Assembly: GCA_949987565.1 (NCBI GenBank)
Contig: OX465115.1
Span: 10,217,055-10,281,054, forward strand
Length of the DNA stretch: 64,000 nucleotides
Direction of reading: 5' to 3'
Origin: Luidia sarsii
Taxonomy: Eukaryota > Echinodermata > Asteroidea > Paxillosida > Luidiidae
Under the pieces are notes generated by a model. It had not been told where the DNA came from, did not search any database, and saw only the letters and a program-made list of their open reading frames with translations. The position numbers and the translations under genes are program-made. Shown here in pieces: positions 33,521 through 45,505 of the stretch (within the stretch, counting starts at the first letter, position 1; each line of letters starts with the position of its first letter).

Positions 33521-35860
33521 TTTAGAAGATGTATATTTGCTCAAGGTGTGAGGGTATGCTTAAAGGCCCTACACACCATTGATACAGGTCTTAGAAACGC
33601 GTCCATATTTTGTCTAATCCAGCATATGCATGAAATAACACCTCTGTGAAAGTTTCAGCTCATCCGTCAACCAAGTCGCGAGAATTTTTTTTCATCAGAC
33701 TGTGTCAGCTTCGAGGATCGTTAAATGCACATAGCAGAATTTGAAATAGCGCCACCGTGCGTTTAAACCGTAAAAATTCCGACTTCCAAATCGGCCAATG
33801 TAATCCGATTATGATAAGGCATTATTATGGCCAGCTCTGTGTTGCCAGGAGCTTCGAAGGTCACCACATGGCCACAGCCGCTGCAATGCTTTCAATGCAT
33901 GCACTGCACGCGGCGTTGCACATAACGGTAACTGAATGTGTAGCTATAGCTGTGTATGGACCGTGCGTTGTTTGGTCTTTGGTTGTTTGGTACATGTACC
34001 ATGGACGTACATGTACAGTACATGTAAGCTGCCGGCCGTGCAAAATTCTGATCGAACTCACGTGTTTTTTTCAAAGACCTGTTTTACAGAAAACCTTTCT
34101 GAATTTCTCATAAAATGTCAAACCTGTGTCATATGTGTTTATTTTAATCAAATAAATTATAATCATATTTCCACGGTGTCATATGGTACATATGTGTGTG
34201 AAATCTGGACACGTGTTATCATGTCGTTATAACAAACCACTACCGTATCTGGCAGTAACAAGGAAATTGAAGTTGAAATTCCTGAAAAAAAAAAAAAGAT
34301 TATATGTGAAATTGATGCTGGATCGTTGTATTATTATTGTTTTGCCATGGGAAAAACGAACAACCTAAACGTAGTTCGTTTGTACAGTACGCACATGTCC
34401 TGTACGTACATGTACAGGACATGTGCGTCGTTCACTTGCGTTCCGCACCAGGTGTCACGGTCTCATCTTTCCCCCGTGCACGGATTTCCAAAACGCGGCC
34501 GAACGCCCCGAACGTATGCGCAGTATGCCCCGTATATGCTCACTTAAGGGCTGTGCTGAGTTCCTATTATCAAGTGAAGGTCAAGAAATTTGCATACACG
34601 CGCAAGGGTCACATACTGCGGTCGAGCAGGGTACGGTCGTGCGCACCCACGTACAGATTATACACTGTACATGTACATGTACATGTACATGTACTGTACA
34701 TGTACATGAACATTATTTTACGCTGTAGTTTTTTTGGGGGCGCTCCCATGTACCACAACAAAGCTCATCCATGGGCCAAGCGCTGACTACCAGTATACAG
34801 CGCGCGACATACGAACAGTGTACATGTTCATATCATGTACACTGTGTGTACGACTGGAGAGATCAGCAAGCCGGATAATCAAGCACGTTGCTGTAACGTG
34901 CTCAGTTATCCGAGGCGCTCTTCCGGAAATCCGAGCACGGGGAAAAGATGAGACCGTGACACCGGTAACGTCGAGTGACCTGAGACTAATTCTTCATACT
35001 TTGTTTGTGCACAAACATATGGGCCCGTAGCGTTTATATGGTACGGAAAAAATATCGCGGCCGGCCGGGCGGCCATGTGATTTTTTGCATGATACCAGTT
35101 TATTTATTTTGCCAAAGGATCACCTTTGTTGACATTTACAAATGAAAACATTAACATGCCTGCTAAAGTGACTATCCGAGTGACGTGAATGTGGAAAACT
35201 GCACATCTTGAAACTGTCTCCGGTCATTACATGACAAGTACATATTTATATATAGTGTACAATATATTGGAAGATTTTGGAGGATTGAGGCTGAATGCAA
35301 TTTTTTTGTCATAAGTTGGAGGATTTGGGAGGATTTGGAATGATCCGCAGCAAAATATGGCCTAGGGGGTTAGGGTTAATGGGTTTGATCCGCTGGCTGG
35401 AGAAAGAATGTAAGCAGGATTAGTTATCAATTCTCTAAAGTCATCTATTGCAGAAACACCTGGCAACAACCATCCGCTACCTTAGTGTTTACCCCCACGT
35501 CCAGAACATGTCCATTCATATTTTTTTGTAGGTACTGATGCAGAGTAAGGCATGTCCATAAATAGTGCAATTACATGTAGCTGGTTTTGGTTGTACATAA
35601 TTATGTGACTTAACTGACTGCTCCAATCTGACCCAGGGCTTTGTTTCATTCTAGATACATGTAGGTTTGCAATAAAATAAATATAGATTTTACCAAAATG
35701 TGACTAACCTGAGGCATAATTTAATTTGAAGTACAGTACATAATCATAGCAGTAAGTGATGGACGGATTCAAGTTATTTTCTTTTTACAAAGTGTCTTGT
35801 CAATTTTATTTACAGTTTAGCTCATGAACATGTATATATATACATTGTTGTCAGGTTGCT
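33521..35860. other. Spacer with short ACATGTAC runs
   Basis: No gene is supported. Self-complementary ACATGTAC runs occur near 33993-34025, 34395-34425 and 34660-34710, with a CG-richer part from 34400 to 35060. The longest open frames here are driven by these repeats. Confidence 0.4.
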
Positions 35861-35869
35861 ATTCCTTCT

Positions 35870-36715
35870 AGAATAGAAGAGACAGAGGTGTGGGTAGGAG
35901 AGGAAGTAGGGCATCTGGTAGTAGAGAAAATGTCAGAGGAAGAGGAGAGAGAGGATCAAGAAGCCATACAACAACGGGTAGGGGATCTTCAACCTGTTGC
36001 ACAAGGCCAACAAGTGGTTGATTAGGCCGATCCACTACATGTACATGTATGACTAAGGTTGAGAGTACGCTAACACACACAGCTATTTTTTAGATACAGT
36101 ACAACAGTACAAAAATATTATCAACATGTATATGCATATTAGCACTAATGTGTGTAAAACATCCCTACAAAGCCAATGTCCTTTTTTCATTGTAGGCCTA
36201 CAATGTACATTTTTATTGATGTTGTTACATGGAAATTAAAAACTGGTGACAAGCATGGGAGCTGATGAATGTCTTAGCCTTGCTTAATGCCTAAGTTTAG
36301 AAATGATTCATCACATTATTTTTTGAAAATTCTAAAAATGACTAGTTTTTAAAACAAAACACATTTTTGGCATGATTATTTGAACAATTTAGTCAATGTT
36401 TTTCAGGGTTTTAAATTATTACAGGATAACATACCGTAGGCCGTTTGAACCTGGAAGCAAGAGATCTTCTATTTCAAGCTGCTTAGAGAAATGCTACTGA
36501 CATATTGATATTTCAGCCCCCACCACCTTGTCTCCGTTATTATGTAGAGCTTAGTCTGCTCCGCGCCCTCGCATTTATTCAAAACCCGGTGCAGCCCACT
36601 TCTTGTGAAGGACTTTTCTATCCCAGTTTCTTCACTCATCTGCCTCTTTATCTCTTCCATACACCTCTTCCCTGGTTGTCATATAATCCAAACCATCTGG
36701 ATTTACCCTAAAACA
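35870..36715. other. Possible degraded coding segments, unrecognised
   Basis: 35875-36024 reads on the plus strand as an acidic Glu- and Gln-rich stretch (EEEEREDQEAIQQRVGDLQP), and 36500-36715 on the minus strand as GLDYMTTREEVYG and a following Lys/Glu-rich part with stops in the same frame. Neither matches a family I know; either may be chance. Confidence 0.2.
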
Positions 36716-37234
36716 AATCACAAAATGTTTAAGAAAGTTAAAAAATACCACTTCTACTAAATTTACTATTGACAATTTCAATCGTACAAAAGACAAACAA
36801 TATTAAGTTATAAATTATTATTACTATTTAGCTTGCTTCGTATGTCATGATGATCATTAGACTGCTAGTGGAAAATTAACACAATTATTGTGGCCAACAA
36901 AAATATGATTTCAGACACCAATGTCAGAGGTGAAGAGTAAGCCAAACATTTTATACAAAAATAGAAAGCACATCTTCAAAGATTGGAGCAAAGGAAATGA
37001 CTTCATGCAAATTAAAAAAAAAAGTTTCATGTCATGATTCTTATGTTTGAGTATAAATGTTTGCATGTATGATAGCATATATACCAAATTTAGCTTCAAG
37101 CATGAAACAACACAAATGTAGTTCAATCGCTACCATAACAAACAAGTAGCATTGTGGCAAACCACATTACAGAGAACGACCATCGGTGATTTAAAAAACA
37201 ATGTATTTGAAGTGTTTGAGATGTAGCGCCATAC

Positions 37235-37345
37235 CTGTTCTTCAATGAGACAACAGGCTCCCATGTCTCATCCAGGTCTCCTTCATCAGAAACAGCATCC
37301 TCCAAGCAGACAAAGTCCACATCATGTCGGTAGTCAACGCTTATG
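37235..37345 (-). CDS. Possible lone exon, unknown gene
   Basis: Between a good acceptor (TTCTTTGCAG) and donor (AACAG then GTATGG) lies an open 111-nt stretch encoding VDYRHDVDFVCLEDAVSDEG and DLDETWEPVVSLKN. The composition is coding-like and acidic. No family is recognised and no partner exon is convincing, so this may be an exon of a decayed transposon gene. Confidence 0.3.
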
Positions 37346-37519
37346 CTGCAAAGAATAAAAATGCAATACATTTTGAAGATTTGGTGATTCACATAATTAT
37401 AAATGCCAGGAAGTGTCAGCTGTCATAAACTGATCTTATAAATAAAGCTGTATGTATAAGAGTTATTGACAGATGGTTGTATCAACTTCAAGCACCAATG
37501 ACAATTACATAAAAGAAAA

Positions 37520-37600
37520 CTTATAGGGCATGATGTTTCAATCCTAGTATAGTAGGACCTTTCTCAAAGGCAAAATTACGTAGACAGTACATGTATAACA
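37520..37600 (-). mobile_element. Penelope-like end motif, diverged
   Basis: GGCATGATGTTTCAATCCTA followed by GGACCTTTCTCAAAGGCA matches the inverted end motif of the Penelope-like family (as at 27268) with several substitutions. The minisatellite that follows may have arisen from its GGGGAAAGA-rich UTR. Confidence 0.6.
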
Positions 37601-37796
37601 TAAACAGATAGGCCTACAGTGTAGGAAAAGAAAGCAGCAGATGACAGAGGACAAAATAAGGCCAAGTGGGAAACCTGGTGGACAGACTAGGGGAGACAAA
37701 TGGAAGGCCATGCAGTGGGGAATGATCACATTGGGGAAAGATAATTTAGGAAACAATCACTAAAAAAAAAAGATCAAAGAGGGAAAGATGAAAGAG

Positions 37797-38330
37797 TAAA
37801 ATAACAAACACTAAAGAAAGATCAAAGAGGGGAAAGATGAAAGGGTAAAATAATAAATACAAAAGAAAGATCAAGAGGGGAAAGATGAAACCTAAATAAT
37901 TAATACAAAAGAAATATCATGAGGGGAAAGATGAAAGGGTAAAATAATAAATACAAAAGAAAGATCATGAGGGGAAAGATGAAAGGGTAAAATAATAAAC
38001 ACAAAAGAACGATTATGAGGGGAGAGATGAAAGGGTAAAATAATAAACACAAAAGAAAGATCATGAGGGGAAAGATGAAAGGGTAAAATAATAAACACAA
38101 AAGAAAGATCATGAGGGGAAAGATGAAAGGGTAAAATAATAAACACAAAAGAACGATTATGAGGGGAAAGATGAAAGGGTAAAATAATAAATACAAAAGA
38201 AAGATCATGAGGGGAAAGATGAAAGGGTAAAATAATAAACACAAAAGAAAGATCATGAGGGGAAAGATGAAAGGGTAAAATAATAAACACAAAAGAAAGA
38301 TCATGAGGGGAAAGAAGAAAGGGTAAACTA
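37797..38330. repeat. 48-bp minisatellite, about 11 copies
   Basis: Tandem copies of a purine-rich 48-bp unit around GATCATGAGGGGAAAGATGA and GGGTAAAATAATAAACAC; the first two copies are diverged. Because 48 is a multiple of 3, the minus strand stays open and reads as a 16-residue hydrophobic repeat in two frames. This is a by-product, with no sign of a gene start or signal. Confidence 0.92.
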
Positions 38331-40080
38331 ATGCGACGGGATTTTTGATTTGCTTTCTGTAATCTATGTAACTGTTCTCTGAAACTCATGAATAATTCAT
38401 GAGCAGTACCACTGACCATGTGACCCCACTCCTGAGACACTGGGCCCATTGAGCCATGTCTCAGCACTGTCCACAGACCACTTGACCACAAACCCGGAGA
38501 CACTCCTGTTTTGGCCTACCTATATATACCCACCACCATGTACCGTTCTATTTACACCTCAGAAGTAAATCAGAGAGTTTACACTTTAATAATGACTGTT
38601 CAAGGTCCGGTAGTTGGTTTGTTGTATTATTCCTTAGTGTTGTTCCTTGAGAAGTTAAGAGCCAGGTAGCATCTTTGAAGATGCCTTAGCGAGTTTCTAG
38701 TGATGCTCACACCACTTCTATATTCTAGAAATCTTTTGAGGACTGCATTGATTTTTATTTGATTATACTGTACGCAATAATATTCTCTAGGAGTTTTTCC
38801 AATGTGAAGGCAAGTTTCTTGTATTTTAGAAGACTTGAGATTAGTTATATTACGTGTTTCTGATTTGATCTTGTTACTGTGAGCCTCAGCATACAAGTTA
38901 GGATTTTGAACACTGTATGGTGCGGTTACACATTTGTGCACTTGTTTGCTCTGACAGGTTTTGGTACACTGTATTCATAACGAAATTACTTTGCTAGCAA
39001 CAAGATAGATTTTATAGAAGATAGTTTATTAGTTTCAGATTACTTTCCTTGATTCTTGGAGACGGGAAACGTCATTCCATTCTGACTATTTTGTTCTGTG
39101 TGTATCCATCAAATCATTTAAGGGAATTTGTACACTATGCAGTCTACGATCATACCTGTGCAAGTCTATTCAGGCAGAAGTTTGATCAAATGTGGCATTA
39201 TTGTTAGTTCTTAGCTGTCATGGTTAGCTGTATTTCAGATTACTAGTATCAATTTTATCGATATTGTGGTGCTAGCTAGTATAGATGTACAGTATAACCC
39301 CACCATGGGTACCAGTAATTGATATGTGATCATTGCACTATTGCCAGCCCTGGGTGTGATGGCCATGCATTCCAAGCACCTGGTAAAGCCATGGCAGTGG
39401 GAGGTAGGAGCTGCTGATCAAACAAGTCCCTGGGCTCTTGGGCCTTGGGAAGTCTGGAAAAAGTGGTCACACAAGGGGAGCACTTACTCTTATGTAGTCT
39501 TGAACACAGAGACCTTGGTCTCAGCTAATTATTGTGTAGTAGGGCAATTCCACACAAAGGTGAACATTCCACGCAAAGGTGAACATTACACTGGAGATTT
39601 CAAATATATTCAAACTGCACAAATTTGGTGTCAAATGAAAGCTGGAAGTCTATATTTTTAAGATGCAAGATCAAAATTGGATTTTTTTCCGCGGGTTTCC
39701 TGGCCTATATTTTTGATTGCACAATCTACTTATTTTTTCCAAAAAAATGTGAAAATTCTTGAAGATTGTATGCCACCTGTTCTAGGATTATAAATGCATT
39801 TCAAACCTCAAAAAATGCTAATATCAGTAATCAGGCTATTAATGAGACTACAGAAACAAATTTTCCTGCATAATGTCAATCGTTTCACCTGAGCAATTTT
39901 GAATATTTTGCTCCTTTAAATGTCCTTCCGTTACCAAAAATTACACATTTATCAATATATTTTCCACAATTGCAGTAAAGTTTCAGAGAAAAGCTGTAAA
40001 AAAGTGAGTTCAAGCTGGCAAATAAATTTCTACCACTTTGATGACTCTACATCATTACGTTTATTATTTAACATCAATTA
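38331..40080. other. Spacer, nothing recognised
   Basis: Several frames of about 100 codons exist (for example 38627-38941 minus, 39326-39661 plus) but none resembles a known family or has splice context. Confidence 0.35.
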
Positions 40081-40084
40081 TGAC

Positions 40085-40124
40085 TTGTCCTTCCGTTACC
40101 AAAGCTCCGGTAACGGAAGGACAA
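40085..40124. repeat. Perfect 16-bp inverted repeat (hairpin)
   Basis: TTGTCCTTCCGTTACC, an 8-nt loop, then its exact complement at 40109-40124. A third copy of TGTCCTTCCGTTACCAAA in direct orientation lies at 39920-39937, about 165 bp upstream, so it may be a terminal motif of a small repeat family. Confidence 0.85.
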
Positions 40125-41620
40125 AATGCTATGCATTTCATGAAATTACCATGTAAATATGCGTGTAGGTTCCTATCATCAGTGTTCACTGTTGTCATCG
40201 TTATAGGTCTCCCAATGAGGAGGAAAGAGGTTGGGGGAGGGGAGGAATGGGAGGAGGTGGGGTGACTTGTCTCAAAAGTCTCAACCATGAGCAGTGACAG
40301 GACCGTGCAATTTTAATTACACGTACAGGAACTTAAATATTGTCAACATTTTAAGATAACAAATGGAAGTCTTTTGTGAACCAATGGATTCAAATTGATT
40401 GGAATATAAGTTGCTTTGTGTAGGGCTAATGCTCAATGTAGACTTGATTGTTGATAACTACACAGCTTATGCCAACTTCCATTCCTACTGTACATGCCTT
40501 TTCATTGAGATGCCTGCTCTACAATCACTGCACACATCTGATTAGGAAATTTCCCTTCCGAAATTCTGGGATTTTGTGCAAACAAAGTTGGCAGATAATT
40601 CAATTCAAGTATATTGCTCTCGAATATTTATAACAAAATAACAGAGATTCATGACCAAGAGTTTTCTGTCATGCGTCTTCACAAAAGTTACCAAATGGGT
40701 GCTGTATTCATTGCAAAAGTTGTAGCAGATAAGTTTGGAGTAAATTCCAATGAGCAAATTCTGAAGATTCTTCCAGTGCCAGTTATGGACAACAGTAGAC
40801 CGTTGAACAAGTGCTCAAAAGTGCTTGTTACGTGGCTCAACTCACGCGCCTACTTTCTATTTACACAATCCGACAGAAACAAGTATAGTATCACACTTAC
40901 AGGTTCTTTTTTTTTCACAACTCTTGCACGTTAATGAGCCAGAATGAAAAAAAAACGATGTGTATTTCTTTGTTTATTTCTTACGGAATGTGCCTAAAAA
41001 TCAATGTACGGTAGCCTGGTTCTATTAAAAGCCATAAAATGACGTCTAGGAACCAGCGACAGCTCTCACCTGACCGACCATTTGTTTACGTTAATTCAGC
41101 CGTCGAGTGGAGACTACTAGTACTACATGTGCGTAAAGTATTGAGAGTTTTCTGCGAACATACGGCTGTGTTGTCTGTTTTCAGGGCCACAAATGTCACT
41201 TATGGAGTAGAAGCAACACTACAGCAATCAAACTAAAGCACGTAATTGTTCGTAGTTCCCATATCACGCGATTTTTTTGGAAAACATACAAGACCGAGAT
41301 CGTTTTTACCTGCCACAACTCGTACTATGCTATGCACTTCCGTGCTGCGTACCCATACATTGAATGGCGGTGTCATGCATTCTGATCAGCTGGACCATAG
41401 TCCATGCTATCGTTCCAGCTTTTAGTTAAAGTATGGCGTGGGGAAGGCACCACTGCACCGTCACTTCTGCTGATTACGGCATTCAACATCGGAGGTAGGT
41501 TGTGTTTGTTATGATATCTTGTGTCACACTCTCCAAGATCCATGTTAAACATTTCCCTTTCTGCTGTGCTTTTGCCATTGTTGCAGGGCAAATTATTTTT
41601 GCTAGGGCCTGTCCCATTGC
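40125..41620. other. Spacer, nothing recognised
   Basis: No supported feature. A frame at 40614-40934 of 106 codons shows no recognisable domain. Confidence 0.35.
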
Positions 41621-41792
41621 TACTAGTCTACTACTAATACTAGGAGGCCCTATTACTAGTACTACTACTATATAGTAGGCCTACTAGTGGTAGTACTACT
41701 GAGTATAGTACTACTGAGTAGTAGTAGTACTACTTCTACTACTAGTGCTATATCTACTACTACTAGTGCTATATATGTATAATAATTAGCAG
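41621..41792. repeat. CTA/TAG trinucleotide-rich tract
   Basis: Interrupted runs of CTACTA and TAGTAG in alternating orientation, so the tract can fold on itself. Surroundings are ordinary. Confidence 0.85.
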
Positions 41793-42125
41793 TAGTACTA
41801 TCTTAGAGCATGTAGATTGTAGATTGGAAATTATTTTTTCAGGATGCAATCAAATGTTTCCTTGGATGCACAAAGAAATTAATAGCACTGGCCTGGGAAA
41901 GGACTAATCTTGGTTAGCTGAGTTTTAACCTTAATTGTAATGGCAACAAATTTAAAGTGAGATTTGAAACTGCATGTGGACATGGTAGGAAGATTGGTTT
42001 CAACCACGGCTACATCACATCAAAGTGTCTCTCAAGCTAAAAACGAGTGTGGACTGTTATTGCGAAACAGCAAATAACCGTCGTGCGGGATATACGTCAC
42101 GAGACTAAGCGCTGATTGGTCGAGG

Positions 42126-42152
42126 CGCCAGGTTCGGATTCCGAACCTGGCG
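42126..42152. repeat. Perfect 27-bp palindrome
   Basis: CGCCAGGTTCGGA, one central T, then TCCGAACCTGGCG. GC-rich, in a stretch containing GCTGATTGG (CCAAT-box complement) and TACGTCACG just upstream. Confidence 0.85.
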
Positions 42153-42395
42153 GAGACGTTGACGGGACATTTACAGACAGTATTTTGGTGAGTTTCTGCC
42201 CGTTTTTCGGAAAAGTATTTTACCCACGATGTTTTGAGTTATCTGATCACATTCAGTATACATTTGGGATCAAGTGCATGTCCTTAGATTGTGTGTGGCG
42301 ATTTTCAAAAGGGTGGAAAAAGGGGGCGATCGGGACAGTGGTGTTTCCAAAATGGTAAAAACAAGAACTTCGCATATAATCTTGTACATACGTTC

Positions 42396-42440
42396 CCGTA
42401 ACCCTCAGGTCTCCGACCTTCGGGAGGATGAGGGTTACGG
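42396..42440. repeat. 12-bp inverted repeat with 21-nt loop
   Basis: CCGTAACCCTCA at 42396-42407 pairs with TGAGGGTTACGG at 42429-42440. Function unknown. Confidence 0.75.
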
Positions 42441-43225
42441 TTACCGCAACTAGCACCCGAGCTACTCTGACTAAATAGGAATGGGGATTCCATCATAATG
42501 AACCCTTAAATACATGTAAGATGAAACTATGATTGTACGGCCTTGGAATCATATTCAATCATTACAAATTTACAATGTTTTCCAAATGTCGGGTAGAGTA
42601 ACTGTTACTTGAGAAACTATTCCATTTACGATGTTCTCACTACTGACACTAGATTCAAACACTTGAAAATGACATTGTCTAACCATGGTCTAACCATGGA
42701 GGCATCTAGGATATTTCAAAAATTTCAGAAACTTGGCTGCAACAGTGTTATTTTCTTCTCTTCATAGAATACTTACGGGGGTTCCCCCAAAACAATAAAA
42801 ACAATCCAGTGTTAGGCCGACCAACAATTTGCAAATCTAAGCCCTGAATAATAATAAATAGTTTTAACTTATAAATTAATGTACTACAGTGCAGTGGCTA
42901 TGGGGGAAATTCGGCTGGAGTACTCACTTGCAAGACTCGTCGTTCATCATAATGCCATGGTGATGCCGATGGTTATTAACGCCAAATTCTCATCCCTGCA
43001 CTGCAGTCGTTCTTGCAGGCCGACTCATGTCCGACTATGGTCCGACTTAGTCCGAATAACTTCAACTCAACAATTCTCCCTTTTATCGAAATTTGAAAAT
43101 TCGCAGTGGCTGTTGTCACGGCAGTCGTTCCGTGTGGTTCCTTGACTTCACAGTATTTGTCAGGATGTTTAGCTCTGAAGGAGGAAGGACTCCATGCAGA
43201 CAATAAGTGTAGGGCCGATACGACA
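42441..43225. other. Spacer, nothing recognised
   Basis: No supported feature. Confidence 0.35.
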
Positions 43226-43229
43226 ACGT

Positions 43230-43390
43230 ACACTTTACAGTACATGCGTGTGTACAGTACGTGTGTGTTGTACTGTACTTTACATGTACACACAATGTAC
43301 ATGTACATGTACATGTACATTGTATATGTACAGTGTACACTACATGTACTGAACAGTACATGTACATGTACAGTACATGTGTACATGTAG
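43230..43390. repeat. ACATGTAC-type simple repeat array
   Basis: TACATGTACA, GTGTAC and CAGTACATG units; self-complementary core. Open frames on both strands here are repeat artefacts. Confidence 0.85.
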
Positions 43391-43439
43391 TGCTATACAA
43401 ACGTTTCTGGGTCCCCCCACACCCCCCCCCGCCGGTCCC

Positions 43440-43707
43440 CGCGCACATGACCAAACTGAACCTGGCCCTAAATTTTGGCCTGAATATCGGCTGTCCGGAA
43501 TTTCAATGCACGTAAACTGCTACGGTGTCCTCCTCTGTAGAATTTTGTACTCTTTCAGGTGGTAACAAATTTAATACAGTTACTTTTCCAAATGAGGAGT
43601 ATTTGTACCGTTTCATTACAGACATTGATTATATTTCCTTATATGCATTTTCCTCTGTTATTTTTTTCACTTTGCTGCTCAATACCATATATATCCTTAT
43701 TTCCACA
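43440..43707 (-). repeat. Dispersed repeat copy next to the LTR element
   Basis: 43445-43540 is the inverted counterpart of about 52735-52825 (shared AAACTGCTACGGTGTCC and AACTGAACCTGGCCC). 43535-43620 matches 52226-52322 in direct orientation (CCTCTGTAGAATTTTGTACT, then ACTTTTCCAAATGAGGAGTA). These belong to a moderately repeated family into which the LTR element inserted. Confidence 0.6.
43703..43707 (+). repeat. Target-site duplication CCACA, left
   Basis: CCACA directly before the left LTR and again at 51631-51635 after the right LTR. Confidence 0.9.
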
Positions 43708-45140
43708 TGTCACGATGTGAGATAGTATACTGAGAAATTACTCTCAACTATAATGTGGAGGTGTGTAAAGTGTTAAGAGAAACGTAAATTTATTCTGGGT
43801 AACCAGAAGGCCGCTGGCCAGCCGTACGTTTTCTTATTTAAATTACGTCTTGTCGCGGGAACGAAACCGCTATATCTGATTGGTTGACGGAGTACTGCTT
43901 CAGTGAATACTTTCTTGTATATAATAGAGACTCAGAAGACAAAAGATGGAATAAGCAGTCACGGGGACAGTTTATTCGCGGGCTTGGAGATTTTGAATTG
44001 AGGAGAGGAGTTTTCGGATAGAGGTTGAAAATCAGGAGTAACAGCCTGGGAGATAACCCGAGGAGAGGGCGAATTTTGCCAACCTCGACGGCCATAGTAC
44101 AGGCAGTACCAGCCTCGGAGATACCCCGAGGAGAGGGTCAGTTTTGCCGGCCTCGAAGGCCGTACCAGCCATTTTGTGAGAGCTGAAGGGCTACGAAAGT
44201 TGCCAAATCAGAAGTTCAGCAATTGAGTGCTTGAATTGGTTTACGGTGATCCCGTACTCTGAACCGAGAACGCTTACTACACCAGAGGGGTAATAGCAGA
44301 GGATCATCTGAGGACCAGGATCGTAAACCGACCTGTGAGTTTTGTTTAATTGTATAATTGGGTTATGTTTACCTTCACCAAAGAAACGATTGACTGAGAT
44401 AGACCTCTGTATAGAGCTGCTGATATCATTAGCACTGATAGTCTGACTTTGTTTCTCAAACCTGAATTGACTGCATTTTGGTTTTATTTGTTTTGTTTTG
44501 AGACTAAGAGAGCCGCCTACTAAAGAAAATTGTATATACTGTACTATTTGGAGGGAAGACCTTCTGTCATTGGGAACGACCGGATTGATCTTGCTTATGT
44601 ACCTCCTAGATTGATATGTAGAAATTAGAATGGGCAAACTGTTGATTCTAAATTCAGGGTTCCTCCGTGGATCACGGACTGCCCACGAGGACTGCCGACG
44701 AATGGGTGAGACCCTAGCCAGGGAAACAGCCAAGAGCCGTATGACGACGACTGATCGCATACCTGCCAGTCTCCGGCACTGAACCCATCCTAGAGACAGG
44801 GAGCACACACGCTGATGAACCGGTTGGACACCCAGCGTGAGCTCAAGGACACCAACCCTCGCTTAGGACGCAGCAGGAGTACCAAGTGATGTTTACTAAA
44901 TTAATAATAATTAATATAGCATATGTTACTAAATTAATAATATAGTTGAGTTGAGGTTCAGCTCTTTTAAAGAAATCCGCAGAATTTGTACATAGTGTAA
45001 CTCAGGGTTTAAATAAATTCGCCGCAATAGGTGACATGTAATGTGAATCGTCGTAAAGAGCCTTCATTCTGACTGACATTTTCAGGTGACTACCGAGGGT
45101 TACATCCATCTGGGGTGGGGGAAAACCGGGGGATGTGACA
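43708..45140 (+). mobile_element. 5' LTR of the gmr1-like Ty3/gypsy element
   Basis: 1433 bp, starting TGTCACGATG and ending GGATGTGACA, so the LTR also carries a short terminal inverted repeat (TGTCAC/GTGACA). I see one difference from the right LTR: G at 44697, A at 51187. TATATAATA at 43918 may be the promoter TATA box; AATAAA near 45012 is a candidate polyadenylation signal. The long minus-strand frame inside the LTR repeats in both copies and has no coding features. Confidence 0.93.
43918..43926 (+). promoter_or_regulatory. Possible LTR TATA box
   Basis: TATATAATA in the 5' LTR about 210 bp from its start, repeated at 50408-50416 in the 3' LTR. Confidence 0.4.
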
Positions 45141-45142
45141 AT

Positions 45143-45160
45143 TGGGGGCCTGTCCGGGAG
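45143..45160 (+). promoter_or_regulatory. Primer binding site
   Basis: Two bases after the LTR, TGGGGGCCTGTCCGGGAG would pair with a tRNA 3' end finishing CCCCCA. It resembles the tRNA-Pro-complementary site (TGGGGGCTCGTCCGGGAT) with a few mismatches; the exact tRNA is uncertain. Confidence 0.65.
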
Positions 45161-45505
45161 ATAAAAAACTGTTACCGGTAGTTATTGATAATGTTATACA
45201 GAATGAAATTTTAAGTGGATGAACATATTGTGCCCGCCATTTTGGTTTGTTAGGGAAGTATCATAGAACAAACTCCATCTCTGGGTTAACAGATTGTGTG
45301 TAAAGGTCTATGTCGAACCCCTGCGCAGCCAACGTTAGCAGCACAAATTGCGATGTCATTAAGCTGCGTCTGCCTAGTCTTCTGCACACTGCGTACTGAA
45401 GCATGTAGAAAGTTAATGTTCGTTCGTACGTGTAGTTCTAGACGAGTTAGGATCATCCCACTTTGCATCAGTTTTATACTACTCATTACACTAGTCGCTG
45501 TCACT

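Noticed and set aside
36469..36660. Minus-strand frame MEEIKRQMSEETGIEKSF as a small gene
   Set aside because: No family match, no splice partner with a compatible frame, and stops in the alternative frame; kept only as a low-confidence note.
37797..38330. CRISPR-like array
   Set aside because: Units abut without unique spacers, and the window is eukaryotic.
37892..38503. Long hydrophobic minus-strand frames that look like a membrane repeat protein
   Set aside because: They come from the 48-bp minisatellite, whose period is a multiple of 3, and are open in two frames alike.
40614..40934. 106-codon plus-strand frame
   Set aside because: No recognisable domain and no splice or promoter context; this length is expected by chance.
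44191..44808. 205-codon minus-strand frame in the LTR, repeated at 50681-51298
   Set aside because: It repeats only because the LTRs are identical. It has no domain and runs against the element's direction, so it is treated as chance.
45296..45505. N-terminal 70 codons of the Gag-Pol frame as a signal or membrane segment
   Set aside because: The ATG at 45506 has a better start context and opens a typical charged Gag N-terminus; the upstream part is more likely leader RNA that happens to be open.
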